Assembly: GCF_002933815.1 (NCBI RefSeq)
Contig: NZ_BEYR01000001.1
Location: 62,001-126,000 of the forward strand
Reading direction: 5' to 3'
DNA length: 64,000 bases
Source of the DNA: Sphingobacterium sp. HMA12
Lineage (GTDB): Bacteria; Bacteroidota; Bacteroidia; Sphingobacteriales; Sphingobacteriaceae
Under the pieces are notes generated by a model. That model was not told where the DNA came from and made no database searches. It saw only the letters and a list, made by a program, of their open reading frames with translations. Shown here piece after piece: positions 18,488 through 28,248 of the stretch. Made by a program: the position numbers and the translations under genes. The first letter of the stretch is position 1. Each line of letters begins with the position of its first letter.

Positions 18488-19147
18488 CTACTGCAACATT
18501 GCTTTCACATTTGCTACTGAAATTTCAGTATAGTTTCTGATATAAGTATCGCTTACAGGAAGCTCTTCTTGTTTATGGGTTGATAATACAGCAGCAACCT
18601 TCATACCCGCATTCTTAGCAGCTGTAATACCTGAAAAGGAATCTTCAAATACAATACATTTTTCAATTGGCATACCGAGATTTTCAGCTGATTTCAAGTA
18701 AACTTCGGGATGTGGTTTATGAAGTTTCACATCTTCGCTGCTTAAGGTGGACGAGAAAAGATCCCGGATATTTAATTCATCCAAGATCAGATCCATATTT
18801 TCCTTGGGTGCAGATGTTGCTACAGCAAGTTTAAATCCTTTGTCTTTTAAATCTTTCAAAAATTCTATTAATCCTTTGATCGGAGCCACATGTTCTTTGT
18901 AGATCACTCTAAAGAGCTGTTCTTTTTCAAATTCAAGCGTACGCAATTCTTCAGGAGATATTGGTCGTTTAAAAAAATGCTGCATGATATAGCTATTGTG
19001 TTTGCCATACATGTGCTGTTCAAATTCTTCTTCAGTAGCCTGCTGTACGTTATGGTTTTTAAAAAAAACTCTGAAAGCTTCTGCATGAAAGGGATTTGTG
19101 TGGCTTATAACCCCGTCCATGTCAAAAATTGCCGCGTATTCTGTCAT
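18488..19147 (-). CDS. HAD-family phosphatase, beta-phosphoglucomutase-like
   Basis: A 219-residue protein starting at ATG 19147 (MTEYAAIFDMDGVI); a longer form from TTG 19189 is unlikely because the catalytic motif normally opens the protein. Motif I DMDGVIS contains the nucleophile Asp, motif II is VATSAPKE, and motif III/IV is VFEDSFSGITAAKNAGM, typical of class IA HAD enzymes such as beta-phosphoglucomutase and sugar-phosphate phosphatases. Substrate not determinable. No operon partner. Confidence 0.88.
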   Translation of the reverse strand: MTEYAAIFDMDGVISHTNPFHAEAFRVFFKNHNVQQATEEEFEQHMYGKHNSYIMQHFFKRPISPEELRTLEFEKEQLFRVIYKEHVAPIKGLIEFLKDLKDKGFKLAVATSAPKENMDLILDELNIRDLFSSTLSSEDVKLHKPHPEVYLKSAENLGMPIEKCIVFEDSFSGITAAKNAGMKVAAVLSTHKQEELPVSDTYIRNYTEISVANVKAMLQ

Positions 19148-19222
19148 GTGGCTAATATACAATAATTGCTTTATTTGATTGTTTGTCAACTTTCATATTC
19201 CGGTAAATATTTTTGATACTTT

Positions 19223-21124
19223 TTACAATATGCCTAGATTATAACGGCCTTTATCGGAACTGCTTACTTCTTTATGAAACTGAAAGAAATCTTCGTAATT
19301 ACTTGCTGGATAATTTCCTTCGAAGAGTTCCAATTTCCGATACGTTAATAGTTTATTTCCTTTTATTTCCGATTTAAATTCATATTTACCAAATGGTTTT
19401 TCGATGATCTTTTGTTCAGGTGTTATATTTTTTACGATATTGTCCGGGAGTGTGATGCTAATGCTGTCAATGTCAATAAATCCACGTTCTATAAAAATAT
19501 CCTCTGTACGATTTTTATTCTCGGAAATGCTGGATTGTGTGTTGAAAATATTGGGTTGGATCAACATTTTATTACCATTTTTCACGGCGTAATTTTTAAT
19601 GAAAACCGTTAGGTTTTCCTCAATAAATGGTTTCTCCTGTTTGTGTTCGGAGTATTTCACCTGGTCAAAATTGATATTGTCGATATTATAATATTCGGCC
19701 AATAATTTGGTTTTCTCATTGTTGTTCGCTAAAAGTATCTCCATATGGTTTTCATATTGTGTGCCATAAAACTTCGTGTTTAAAGCACCTTTTATACTGC
19801 CGTCATCAGCAAGTGTGAGGTCAGCATTGCGAAGCTGGAGATTGGTTGAATTACTATATTTTGGGGTATGCATAATCACCCCACCATTTTCTGTGCAGGC
19901 GATGACATCCCTGTCATCGGTAAAATTGCTGAGGAATCCAAAAGGAAGATTCTGACTGGTACATTCAAGCCAGGTCGTATCATTTTTGAAGGGTACGCAT
20001 AGGATTGCATGATTGCCATCCTGTACGTTGGCAAATGTTTTGTGGAAATTTTCCTTGCGTTTACCGGCCTCTACCATACAATAGTAAGAAGGTATATTTA
20101 CTGCCGATAACATACTTTTCATATAGTTCACTAGGGCTTTGCAATCACCATATCCTAAACGGTCAACCTCAGACGCGGGAAAAGGTTCAAGTCCACCTAT
20201 TCCGATCTGAATGCTGATATATCTCGTGTTTTTTTGCAAATAATCGTAAAGAATTTTTGCTTTTTCCCGATCCGATGAAGCATTCTTTGTAAGTGATATG
20301 AATTTTTGTTTTGAGGCTTCTGTAAGATCTTCCTTTTTGCTCAATAATTTGGTTGTAAACCAGTCTCCGTATTCTTTCCAGTCGTTAAAGTTGCCTTCTT
20401 TTCCATAATAGACAAAGTTTTTAGGAACGATCAATACACTTATTCTTTTTAGATTTGGATTGGGACAATAAGACTCCTCTTTTTTAGCAGGAATTTGTCC
20501 CGCATTCCAGGTTTTGCTGACTGTTTTGTCTGTTTTCTCTTCTTTAATATCACCTTTATAGTTTTTTGACTCAACGCGGAATTCAGTGCCAACGGGCGTT
20601 ATAAATTGATAGCTGCTTTTTTCAATCGAGACATTGTTCGAAACTTCAGGAGTCCATGAAGGAATAATCAAGTTTTGTTTATGTTTGACTTCGTATTGAT
20701 ATTCAATTGTATAGGGGTAACTGTGGTAATCTGGAACATAAAGCTTCATCCTCGAATCCGCAAACATCGTACTGTTGTCGACAGCACTAAGATCTTTAAA
20801 ATCTTTGCTTGCTATTTTTTTCTGTAATATCCCCATCTCATTATAAATCGCTCCTTTGATGCTCTTGATCTCATTTGATTTGTTATAATGTATCGGAAGG
20901 GCTGCATAGTAATCTCCGTTTTTATTATATACGGTAATGATGCGCGTAACTGTTTCAGTGACTTGCTCTGGGGATTTTACCTCCACCACGGTTTTGTCAT
21001 TTCTGACTGTGGCTACGGCCCGGCTTTTTAACGGACCTGGAATGTTGGCGATATCGTAGTTATCTTGTCCAATAGCGGCAATTGGAAGGATTAAATAGAT
21101 TAAATTGGCAATTAACGTTTTCAT
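19223..21124 (-). CDS. Secreted DUF3857 + transglutaminase-like protein
   Basis: A 633-residue protein with a signal peptide (ending about IAAIGQ). DUF3857 lies at roughly 45-210 and a transglutaminase-like core at about 270-400. The putative triad is visible: Cys in RLGYGDCKALVNYM, His in DGNHAILCVPF, acidic residue in TWLECTSQNLPFG. A DUF3858-like C-terminal part follows. Its start overlaps the stop of the upstream paralogue by 4 nt (ATGA), so the two are translationally coupled. The role of these exported proteins in Bacteroidota is unknown. Confidence 0.88.
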   Translation of the reverse strand: MKTLIANLIYLILPIAAIGQDNYDIANIPGPLKSRAVATVRNDKTVVEVKSPEQVTETVTRIITVYNKNGDYYAALPIHYNKSNEIKSIKGAIYNEMGILQKKIASKDFKDLSAVDNSTMFADSRMKLYVPDYHSYPYTIEYQYEVKHKQNLIIPSWTPEVSNNVSIEKSSYQFITPVGTEFRVESKNYKGDIKEEKTDKTVSKTWNAGQIPAKKEESYCPNPNLKRISVLIVPKNFVYYGKEGNFNDWKEYGDWFTTKLLSKKEDLTEASKQKFISLTKNASSDREKAKILYDYLQKNTRYISIQIGIGGLEPFPASEVDRLGYGDCKALVNYMKSMLSAVNIPSYYCMVEAGKRKENFHKTFANVQDGNHAILCVPFKNDTTWLECTSQNLPFGFLSNFTDDRDVIACTENGGVIMHTPKYSNSTNLQLRNADLTLADDGSIKGALNTKFYGTQYENHMEILLANNNEKTKLLAEYYNIDNINFDQVKYSEHKQEKPFIEENLTVFIKNYAVKNGNKMLIQPNIFNTQSSISENKNRTEDIFIERGFIDIDSISITLPDNIVKNITPEQKIIEKPFGKYEFKSEIKGNKLLTYRKLELFEGNYPASNYEDFFQFHKEVSSSDKGRYNLGIL

Positions 21125-23097
21125 TTTTTTGTGGTTAATCTAATATCTAATTTTTGCTGTTGTATAATACGTGAATAAAGCTCTTTTAAGGAGAAATATT
21201 CATCTACCGTGAATATGGGCTTGTTAAAACTAAGACTTCCCAGAACTTCCAGTTTATTACCATTTAGCTGTGTTAGATATTTATATCGCGCAGCGGATTC
21301 AGGAAGGGCTAAAGATAAGTTTTGTGGTTTATCCGTTACTTCATATTGTTCCGGGATTTCCAATTGGATAGTATATTGAAGCTTAGATTTAAATCCCATA
21401 TCTACAGGATAAGTACGGTCTTGGATTTTGAACGGATTATAGGATATACGATCGATGACGTTGGGCGCAAGCGATAATATAGTACTTCCTTGTTGCTTAT
21501 TGACTTCGAGTGTAATATCAAATGTCTCGTTTAATACCTGGTCAACCTCGTTAAGATGTTCAATTTTAGCATTCGTAAGACTGAGGTTGGACATCTCTTC
21601 ATCCATTTTCTCCCAATATTCTTCGAGGGAGTTGAATTTGGCGATATGTTGTCTTTTTAAGAGTGCTTTATTGCCCTGACTGCTTATGGTAAGCGTTCCT
21701 TTAATCTGACCTTCTTCATTTAGTACACCTATCAATGTATAGTATTGTTCGGATATCTCCTCGGAAGCTAATGGAAACCAGTCTGAACTTTTTTTGGAGT
21801 ATATGATTCTGCCGCGTTCATTGAGACATTGTAGTGGCAATGAGCCAAAAGGAAGATAGGTGTTCGATGCATCCAGTTTATATTTCGTCCCATCGATGTC
21901 GACGCAGGCGATGACATAGTCAAAATCAGATAATACAGGGAATAGCGAATTAGGGTTGCCGTTTCGTCTAGTAGATAGAATAATTGGATAAGCATCTAAG
22001 TTCGCAGCTTGTAGGGCAGTGACCAGTGCTAGATTGATATCACCGATATTACCAGTTCTTTTTTCCAACGCTTTTTCGATCCCGCTTTCTGCATATTTTC
22101 CGTGGTAGTTATTCCATTTTATCTGCTTCTTGATATAGTCGTAGATTTTGTTGGCCTTTATCAATTTTGAATCATCTGGAGATAAAAGCGTTGACAATGT
22201 AGTTTTGAATAGCTCTGTTTTCTTCAGCTGTCCACCAAAAGTTTTTTCATTCATTAATTCTGTGTCAACATCTTTCCATGTCTTACTAAATGTTTTTTTA
22301 ACCCCGGTACTTGGATAGAATATAGATTCGAGTTCATAATATATTGCGGATTTAAAATTTTTTGGGGAAGTCATAAAGTCTTCTTCAATAAAAGCTGGAA
22401 TATTGGACATCGCATAGGTGAGCTTTGAACAATCCATTCTTACCCCATCCAAAAAGAGATGTTCCTTCAAAACTTCTCCTTTTTTTTGGTCGTCCAGTTT
22501 ATAAGGGCCACGCAATACCACATTATAAGTAAAAGATGCTGGTATAATAGCGATGTACTGGCTCTGTAATTTAGGAATATCATCCTGAAATACCCATGTC
22601 TTAAAATTAAATAGATCCTGTTCGAGTGTTCGATAAGAAACTTCTATGATGGATCCTTCTTTAATATTGGGGAGTGTAAATTTATTCAGATCGAGGTAAG
22701 TGGAGTAATTTTCTTTAAAAACCTTTTTATTCTCAAGTTCTGTTCGATTGATCTGTCCATTTTCCAAGTTGTAGGTAACAGCTTTTAATTCGTCCAGATG
22801 GTCACGTATATAACTGCCTCTTTTGTAGGATGGTATTTCGAAATTAGCTTTTTTAAATCCCTCTTTATTATTTATGCGAATAAGTACATGATACTCATGC
22901 ATTAATTTTACCCGGTGGTCATAGTCATCGACGAAGACCGAACTTTGTCCGAATTCTTTTAAAACGATAGCATCGGCATTACTGTCGAGTGGCGTAGGCG
23001 AGAAATCCGAAGTAGATATCCTCCCAAATTCAAAATTTTGACCAAATATAGTTGGACAAAAATAAAATATAAAAAATAGCGTTAAAAAATGGCGCAT
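21121..23097 (-). CDS. Secreted DUF3857 protein with degenerate transglutaminase core
   Basis: A 658-residue paralogue of the next gene, with a signal peptide (LTLFFIFYFCPTIFGQ). DUF3857 is followed by a transglutaminase-like fold in which the Cys-bearing GDCKAL is replaced by GDINLAL (in RTGNIGDINLALVTAL), so the nucleophile is missing; DFDYVIACVDI and KLDASNTYLPFG keep the rest of the fold. It is first in the two-gene unit. It may be a structural or binding partner of the intact paralogue. Confidence 0.86.
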   Translation of the reverse strand: MRHFLTLFFIFYFCPTIFGQNFEFGRISTSDFSPTPLDSNADAIVLKEFGQSSVFVDDYDHRVKLMHEYHVLIRINNKEGFKKANFEIPSYKRGSYIRDHLDELKAVTYNLENGQINRTELENKKVFKENYSTYLDLNKFTLPNIKEGSIIEVSYRTLEQDLFNFKTWVFQDDIPKLQSQYIAIIPASFTYNVVLRGPYKLDDQKKGEVLKEHLFLDGVRMDCSKLTYAMSNIPAFIEEDFMTSPKNFKSAIYYELESIFYPSTGVKKTFSKTWKDVDTELMNEKTFGGQLKKTELFKTTLSTLLSPDDSKLIKANKIYDYIKKQIKWNNYHGKYAESGIEKALEKRTGNIGDINLALVTALQAANLDAYPIILSTRRNGNPNSLFPVLSDFDYVIACVDIDGTKYKLDASNTYLPFGSLPLQCLNERGRIIYSKKSSDWFPLASEEISEQYYTLIGVLNEEGQIKGTLTISSQGNKALLKRQHIAKFNSLEEYWEKMDEEMSNLSLTNAKIEHLNEVDQVLNETFDITLEVNKQQGSTILSLAPNVIDRISYNPFKIQDRTYPVDMGFKSKLQYTIQLEIPEQYEVTDKPQNLSLALPESAARYKYLTQLNGNKLEVLGSLSFNKPIFTVDEYFSLKELYSRIIQQQKLDIRLTTKK

Positions 23098-23163
23098 AAC
23101 TTAGGCGTAATTTATTTACGAATATAAGTTTTTGGCCAAAATTAAACGATAGCTCTAAAAATA

Positions 23164-23538
23164 TTATTTGTCTATTTGTAGTAGATTATTAATGACTTCG
23201 GTAATATTATCGATATCTTCACCATCTTCCAGCATCGAAAACGCTAGGTATGTTGCGTAGATCTCAGGACTGAATTTAACATGTTTGTCTGAAATAAACT
23301 TATCGATTTGCTGCTCATTGCATTCGAAATGTATACTTTGCAACTCGTTGAATAAGTTGGTCGAGATCGTTTGATGATTTTCACCACAGGCAAATCCTGC
23401 AATAATATGGAATAGAAATTTATCGGTTATTTCGTCATCTTCCTTTTTGAACATAGCACGAATATGCTTATAATCGAATTTAGTTTTTGCACTATTCACT
23501 ATAGTGTCCCAAATCTGATACTCCGCTTTTATCTCCAT
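23164..23538 (-). CDS. Hypothetical protein, 124 residues
   Basis: A soluble, acidic, mostly helical protein without signal peptide or recognised motif. It begins MEIKAEYQIWD and contains a cysteine-bearing stretch (IAGFACGENH). It lies 66 bp upstream of the DUF3857 pair on the same strand and might share its transcript. I do not recognise the family. Confidence 0.6.
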   Translation of the reverse strand: MEIKAEYQIWDTIVNSAKTKFDYKHIRAMFKKEDDEITDKFLFHIIAGFACGENHQTISTNLFNELQSIHFECNEQQIDKFISDKHVKFSPEIYATYLAFSMLEDGEDIDNITEVINNLLQIDK

Positions 23539-23668
23539 AGCTCACTTTAAATTTATATTGGTATCAGCAATATACTAAAAATAATTTTATTTTGGGCAAG
23601 ATTGGAGACAAGATTTGTTTGGCAGCGGTGTGTATGTTGTTTTTCTTTGTGCCCTCTCCGGACGCAAA

Positions 23669-23785
23669 TTAAGACATGAGGAGATTGAAAATCATTTCAC
23701 CTAATAAGCATCCCAATAAGATACCGGAAATAATGGATAGACTTACTTTTAGCCAGATAGGGCTTGTTGTTAACGCTAATTTCAT
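23669..23785 (-). CDS. Possible 38-residue small membrane protein
   Basis: An open frame from ATG 23785 to TAA 23669, beginning MKLALTTSPIWLKV, with one hydrophobic segment rich in Gly (SIISGILLGCLLG) that would cross the membrane once. It sits alone in the 434-bp gap 23539-23972. The composition is convincing for a transmembrane helix, but no homologue is known to me and no clear promoter box is seen; the rest of the gap holds nothing I recognise. Confidence 0.35.
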   Translation of the reverse strand: MKLALTTSPIWLKVSLSIISGILLGCLLGEMIFNLLMS

Positions 23786-23972
23786 GATGCAAAAATGCGT
23801 TAAAAATATCCTTTAAGAAAAAATTTTGGCTGCGAAAAAGACTATTGTAGTCATATCATGACATGAAGCTTTAGGCTTTGTGGTATGATAATTGAAAATT
23901 AATATTTGAATTCGATTTTTTTAGTAATTTAAATCGGAAAATGATTTTTTTGAAATAGCCTGATTTATAATT

Positions 23973-24497
23973 ATGATGACACGAATAGTATTGACAGTAT
24001 TTTTGTTTACAATGGCAAAGATGGGGATGGGGCAGCAGTTGAATATTGATAAGATCCGGAAAGATTATGCTGAGGCAGTTAAAGATGAGGATCTATGTGA
24101 ACGGAATTTTGAGCTACTCGAAGAAGGTGCTAAATCTACTACAGAAAAAGTTTACCGGGCAGCTTATGAGATATTAATGGCTAAACACATGGGTAACCCC
24201 TTTAAAAAAGTCGGTCAGTTTAAAGAAGGTAAGAAGCATTTGGAAGAATTGATTAAAGATAATCCCAATCATATTGAAGCCCGGTTTATTCGATGGAGTG
24301 TACAGGTTCATGCGCCTTCATTTTTGGGGTACAAAGATAATATTATCGAAGATAAAAACTTCCTTGTCAAAAATCTGCATAAGTTACCGAATGAAGAAGC
24401 AAAATCAATTATTTACAGTTACCTGAAAGGAGCCAATCCCTATCTGAAAGGGGAGCAGATATTCTCTACGGTTGATTTAAAGGAACTTGGACAATAG
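23973..24497 (+). CDS. Secreted hypothetical protein, 174 residues
   Basis: A signal peptide (MTRIVLTVFLFTMAKMGMGQ) is followed by a helical domain with a tetratricopeptide-like flavour (FKEGKKHLEELIKDNPNHIEARFIRW). The end LPNEEAKSIIYSYLKGAN suggests a helical solenoid. Probably periplasmic. It is 100 bp upstream of an OmpA-like lipoprotein on the same strand, separated by a region with T-rich tracts. Function unknown. Confidence 0.7.
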   Translation: MMTRIVLTVFLFTMAKMGMGQQLNIDKIRKDYAEAVKDEDLCERNFELLEEGAKSTTEKVYRAAYEILMAKHMGNPFKKVGQFKEGKKHLEELIKDNPNHIEARFIRWSVQVHAPSFLGYKDNIIEDKNFLVKNLHKLPNEEAKSIIYSYLKGANPYLKGEQIFSTVDLKELGQ

Positions 24498-24599
24498 ACG
24501 TTAAAGGATGTTAATTCAATGGGATGCTCTTTTTTTGGCTGAAATATTGCTTTATCTTAGTTCGACGAATTAATTCAACATCTACAAAATTAGAATGCT

Positions 24600-25478
24600 A
24601 TGAAGAATATAGTTTTTCCGATGTCCATACTGACCGCAAGTTTACTTTTTACGGCATGTGGTGTCAGTAAAAAAACATATGTAGGTTTGCAGACGGAGTA
24701 CAAAACCTTGCAGACGCAATATCAGGATAGTCAACTTCAATTGACTGAAAGTCGGTCAAGGATTAAGAGTTTGGAAGATCAATTGGCTTCAGAACGACAA
24801 AATAATGCTGACCTTAAGGCGGCCTATGCTGCGCTACAAGGTTCACTGGATAAGAGTATCAATCAAAACTCTCAGGGAAATGTCAATATTTCCAAACTTG
24901 TTGATGAAATCAATGCTTCGAATAAGTATATCAAACATCTTGTTGAAACAAAGAACAAGTCTGACTCGTTGAATTTGGTATTGACAAATAACCTGACTCG
25001 ATCACTGAGCCGTGAGGAATTACAGGAGGTTGATGTTCAGGTCTTGAAAGGGGTAGTATATATATCACTTGCGGATAATATGCTGTACAAGTCTGGTAGC
25101 TATGAGATCAGTGATCGTGCTGACATGACGCTGAGCAAAATAGCGAAGATTATCCAGGATTACAGAGATTATGAAGTATTGATTGAAGGTAATACAGATA
25201 CAGATCCTATTTCAAAACCAAATATCCGAAACAACTGGGATTTGAGTACGCTGAGAGCATCTTCTGTTGTTCAAGCTTTGCAGACTAAATACGGTGTGGA
25301 TCCTAAGCGATTGACAGCTGGCGGTAGAGGCGAGTATAATCCTGTTGCTGATAATTCAACTGCTCTTGGAAAACAGCGTAACCGTAGAACGCAGATTATT
25401 ATTACACCAAAGTTGGATCAGTTTATGGAATTAATTGATAAAGCTCCAGAGCCGACGGAAGTAACACAAGAACAATAA
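24600..25478 (+). CDS. OmpA-family lipoprotein
   Basis: A 292-residue protein with a lipobox (LLFTAC, lipidated Cys about 20), a long coiled coil at about 30-120 (repeated Q/L/E heptads such as LTESRSRIKSLEDQLASE) and a C-terminal OmpA peptidoglycan-binding domain. In that domain VLIEGNTDTDPI and NNWDLSTLRASSVVQAL carry the diaminopimelate-contacting Asp and Arg, and the tail has GKQRNRRTQIII. It tethers the outer membrane to the wall. A terminator follows 48 bp later. Confidence 0.93.
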   Translation: MKNIVFPMSILTASLLFTACGVSKKTYVGLQTEYKTLQTQYQDSQLQLTESRSRIKSLEDQLASERQNNADLKAAYAALQGSLDKSINQNSQGNVNISKLVDEINASNKYIKHLVETKNKSDSLNLVLTNNLTRSLSREELQEVDVQVLKGVVYISLADNMLYKSGSYEISDRADMTLSKIAKIIQDYRDYEVLIEGNTDTDPISKPNIRNNWDLSTLRASSVVQALQTKYGVDPKRLTAGGRGEYNPVADNSTALGKQRNRRTQIIITPKLDQFMELIDKAPEPTEVTQEQ

Positions 25479-25526
25479 ATAAAGTGTTAGAACGATGCGT
25501 AGATCAATAAGTATACTGTTTAAATA

Positions 25527-25563
25527 AAAAAATCCTTTCCAAAAACTTGGAAAGGATTTTTTA
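25527..25563. terminator. Bidirectional intrinsic terminator
   Basis: AAAATCCTTTCCAA (25529-25542) pairs perfectly with TTGGAAAGGATTTT (25547-25560), loop AAAC, with an A-run before and a T-run after. It separates the convergent OmpA gene and the gluconate-dehydrogenase-like pair. Confidence 0.92.
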
Positions 25564-25565
25564 TT

Positions 25566-26201
25566 TTATCCGAAAAATTTACTTGGATCAAAACCATGTT
25601 CTTTCAGTACATCGTCTGGAACACCGTTCCAGACCCCCGGTTTATTGCCCGCATACCCTATATCTTTAATACCTATCTCACTGGTATAAAATCCGGAAGA
25701 AGTCAGATTGCGCATCAAAGAAAAGAATGCGGCGCCCTGTTGCATTTCTGGTTTTGCCAGCTCAGGATAAGCAATTTCATCTATGAGTGCAAGTTGATCT
25801 TTGCTGTCACATTTTATAAATACATTACCATACCGTCTTTTAGACTGAAGATCCAGCCAACGTAGACCGCCGCGCATCGGGATCTTATTGTCGGGTAAAT
25901 CTTTGACAATAAACTCGATAAAATCGGGAACTCCTGCTTCCGAAGCACTTCCTGATGTGCTGTCCTTTGGAATAATGATATCGGCTAAAACAGTAATTGT
26001 TGCCATTTCATGTTCATCAAAAAACTTTTCTGCTTTTAATTGTGCTGTCCTTTCATATTCAAAATCCTGGACACCAGGTAATTTATCCGCATTATTTGCG
26101 GTTGTTGTGTTTTTGGCATCTTTGGAATTACAAGCTGCGGTTAAAAGACCAGATCCAGCCGCAATAAAACCCAATGCTTTTAGAGATTCTCTTCTATTCA
26201 T
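25566..26201 (-). CDS. Gluconate 2-dehydrogenase subunit 3-family protein
   Basis: A 211-residue exported protein. The N-terminus MNRRESLKALGFIAAGSG has a twin-arginine-like RR and ends in a lipobox-type LLTAAC. The core (ATITVLADIIIPKDSTSGSASEAGVPDFI and later QLALIDEIAY) matches the small subunit-3 family that pairs with membrane-associated GMC dehydrogenases. It follows the GMC gene by 3 bp, so it is its probable partner or maturation subunit in the periplasm. Confidence 0.88.
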   Translation of the reverse strand: MNRRESLKALGFIAAGSGLLTAACNSKDAKNTTTANNADKLPGVQDFEYERTAQLKAEKFFDEHEMATITVLADIIIPKDSTSGSASEAGVPDFIEFIVKDLPDNKIPMRGGLRWLDLQSKRRYGNVFIKCDSKDQLALIDEIAYPELAKPEMQQGAAFFSLMRNLTSSGFYTSEIGIKDIGYAGNKPGVWNGVPDDVLKEHGFDPSKFFG

Positions 26202-26204
26202 GCT

Positions 26205-27941
26205 TTAACCATTTAATTTTTTCTTTTCTTGTAATATATATTCTGCTGTGCGCATTGATAAAGCCAGAATTGTCCATGTAAGATTTTTATCACCTTGTTG
26301 TACAAATGGACCTGCATCCACGACATAGAGATTTTTGCAGTCATGGGCTTGTCCCCATTTGTTTAACACGGAAGTTTTAGGATCGTTGCCCATTCGGGTT
26401 GTACCTCCTTCGTGAATAATCTTTCCCGGAGCTTCCAAACCATATAAAGTGTCTGCACCCGGAATTTTAGACGTAATGACAGCACCCATTTCATGCATAA
26501 TGGACTGAAATGTTTCTTGCATGTGTTTGGCTTGCGCTATCTCTTCGTTTGCCCATTTGTAATTAAAGCGGAGTACCGGGATACCAAATTTATCAACTTG
26601 GTTAGGGTCAATTTCACAATAATTATCTTTTCTTGCCAATGCTGTACCGCGACCTGCCATGCCAACATTTGCCCCATAGTAGCTGCGGAAATCTTCTTTC
26701 AGTGCTGTACCATATCCGCCTTTCGCTTTCGTTTTTCCATTGGTAGCTTTTCCGGCATCATTTACGTTTGGTACCCAGTTTAAAAAGCCATAGGATGGCA
26801 TATGCAAACCACCGCCATATTCAATATGATAACCTCTTGGGAAATTCAGTTTTGCGTTGTCTTCCCACCATGGTGAATAGATATGGACACTTCCCACTCC
26901 GTCTTCGTTATATCTCTTACGATCGAGAAGTTGAGGTAAATATCCAGACAGGCTGGCTCCGGTCGAATCATGGAGATATCTGCCGACTAATCCACTACTA
27001 TTGCCCACACCGCCGGGGTGCGATTTTGATTTTGAATTTAGCATAATCCGGGCACTCTCGCAGGCACTAGCCCCAAGGATGACCGTTTTTCCTTTTACGG
27101 TATATTCTTGTAAATCTTTTGTGTCAACATAGGAAACTCCAATAGCCAAGCCCTCGTCATTGGTCAATACTTCCCGAACCATCGCATTGTCGATCACTTT
27201 TAGATTTCCGGTTTTCATTGCCGGAATCACCAGACAAGATGATGATGAGAAATCTCCATATACTTTACATGCACGGCCGCATTGTCCACAATAGAAACAG
27301 GTACCTCTGTCTTTAATGTCTTTGGAGACCTCGGTCAGTACGGCACCGCGTCCCGGAATGACAGGTACACCTGCTTTCTTGGCACCTTTTGCGATGTACA
27401 ATTCGTTGAGTCGAGGTTTTGGAGGTTTCATAAAAATGCCGTCTGGTTCGTTATGTATACCCTCCGCTGTTCCATATATACCGATCATGCGGTCTACACG
27501 ATCATAAAATGGTTTGACTTCATCGTAAGTAATCGGCCATTCGTCCGTGACCCCATCTTTTGGTTTGAAATCGTCCGGTCCCATACGTAGAGATATACGT
27601 CCCCAGTGATTTGTTCGCCCCCCCAGCATTCTTGCTCTGAACCATTCGAATTCGGTTCCATTTACTTTACTATAAGGCTCGCCCTCCAACTGCCAGCCGC
27701 CAAATGCCGCGTCGAAATCGCCAAAAGGCCGTGTGGTACCTGCTCCTCTTCGTGGAGACTCCCATGGCCAACGTAACTGTAACGAATCTTTTGCCGGATC
27801 ATAAAATGGACCAGCCTCCAGCATCAATACTTTAAGGCCTGCATGTGCCAGGATATATCCGGCCATACCTCCGCCAGCACCAGAGCCAACTACGATCGCG
27901 TCAAACAATTCGGGATTCTCTTTAATTTGATAATTTGACAT
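26205..27941 (-). CDS. GMC-family FAD oxidoreductase (gluconate-dehydrogenase-like large subunit)
   Basis: A 578-residue protein. The FAD-binding motif VVGSGAGGGMAGYILAHAGL is near residues 16-35, the GMC C-terminal active-site region is in IHEGGTTRMGNDPKTSVLN, and the closing motif is LYVVDAGPFVQQGDKNLTWTILALSMR. A cysteine-rich CFYCGQCGRACK suggests a metal or cluster site unusual for plain GMC oxidases. No signal peptide of its own; export together with the Tat-signal subunit is possible. Substrate (sugar, sugar acid or other alcohol) unknown. Confidence 0.9.
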   Translation of the reverse strand: MSNYQIKENPELFDAIVVGSGAGGGMAGYILAHAGLKVLMLEAGPFYDPAKDSLQLRWPWESPRRGAGTTRPFGDFDAAFGGWQLEGEPYSKVNGTEFEWFRARMLGGRTNHWGRISLRMGPDDFKPKDGVTDEWPITYDEVKPFYDRVDRMIGIYGTAEGIHNEPDGIFMKPPKPRLNELYIAKGAKKAGVPVIPGRGAVLTEVSKDIKDRGTCFYCGQCGRACKVYGDFSSSSCLVIPAMKTGNLKVIDNAMVREVLTNDEGLAIGVSYVDTKDLQEYTVKGKTVILGASACESARIMLNSKSKSHPGGVGNSSGLVGRYLHDSTGASLSGYLPQLLDRKRYNEDGVGSVHIYSPWWEDNAKLNFPRGYHIEYGGGLHMPSYGFLNWVPNVNDAGKATNGKTKAKGGYGTALKEDFRSYYGANVGMAGRGTALARKDNYCEIDPNQVDKFGIPVLRFNYKWANEEIAQAKHMQETFQSIMHEMGAVITSKIPGADTLYGLEAPGKIIHEGGTTRMGNDPKTSVLNKWGQAHDCKNLYVVDAGPFVQQGDKNLTWTILALSMRTAEYILQEKKKLNG

Positions 27942-28248
27942 AATTAAATTGAGTAATTAATTGAATAACCTATGAGATATATTTTTCTTGAGCGATTTTT
28001 CTATCTATGGGACGGTTCAATTAATTGATGGTTATTGTTTCATGTTTAAAATCATCGTGAATATATTGATAAAATTTTATTTTTTTCCAATTTAATTTAT
28101 CGTTTTAGCAAGTTTCTAAATAAAGAATAGAAGATTGTTACAAATGTCGTGTTGATTATTTGAATGCAGCGAGCATGATGTTGGGGCTCAAAGTAAAATG
28201 ATACTGATATTACTCGCACAAGAAATATCGGTTATCGCTTGATCTAAC
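27942..28248. other. 307-bp intergenic gap without recognised gene
   Basis: AT-rich sequence between the GMC gene and the ABC-F gene, both leftward. I see no open frame of note, no tRNA and no clear TAnnTTTG box for the GMC gene. A small palindrome AACTTAA/TTAAGTT (28246-28263) overlaps the end of the ABC-F gene. Confidence 0.5.
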
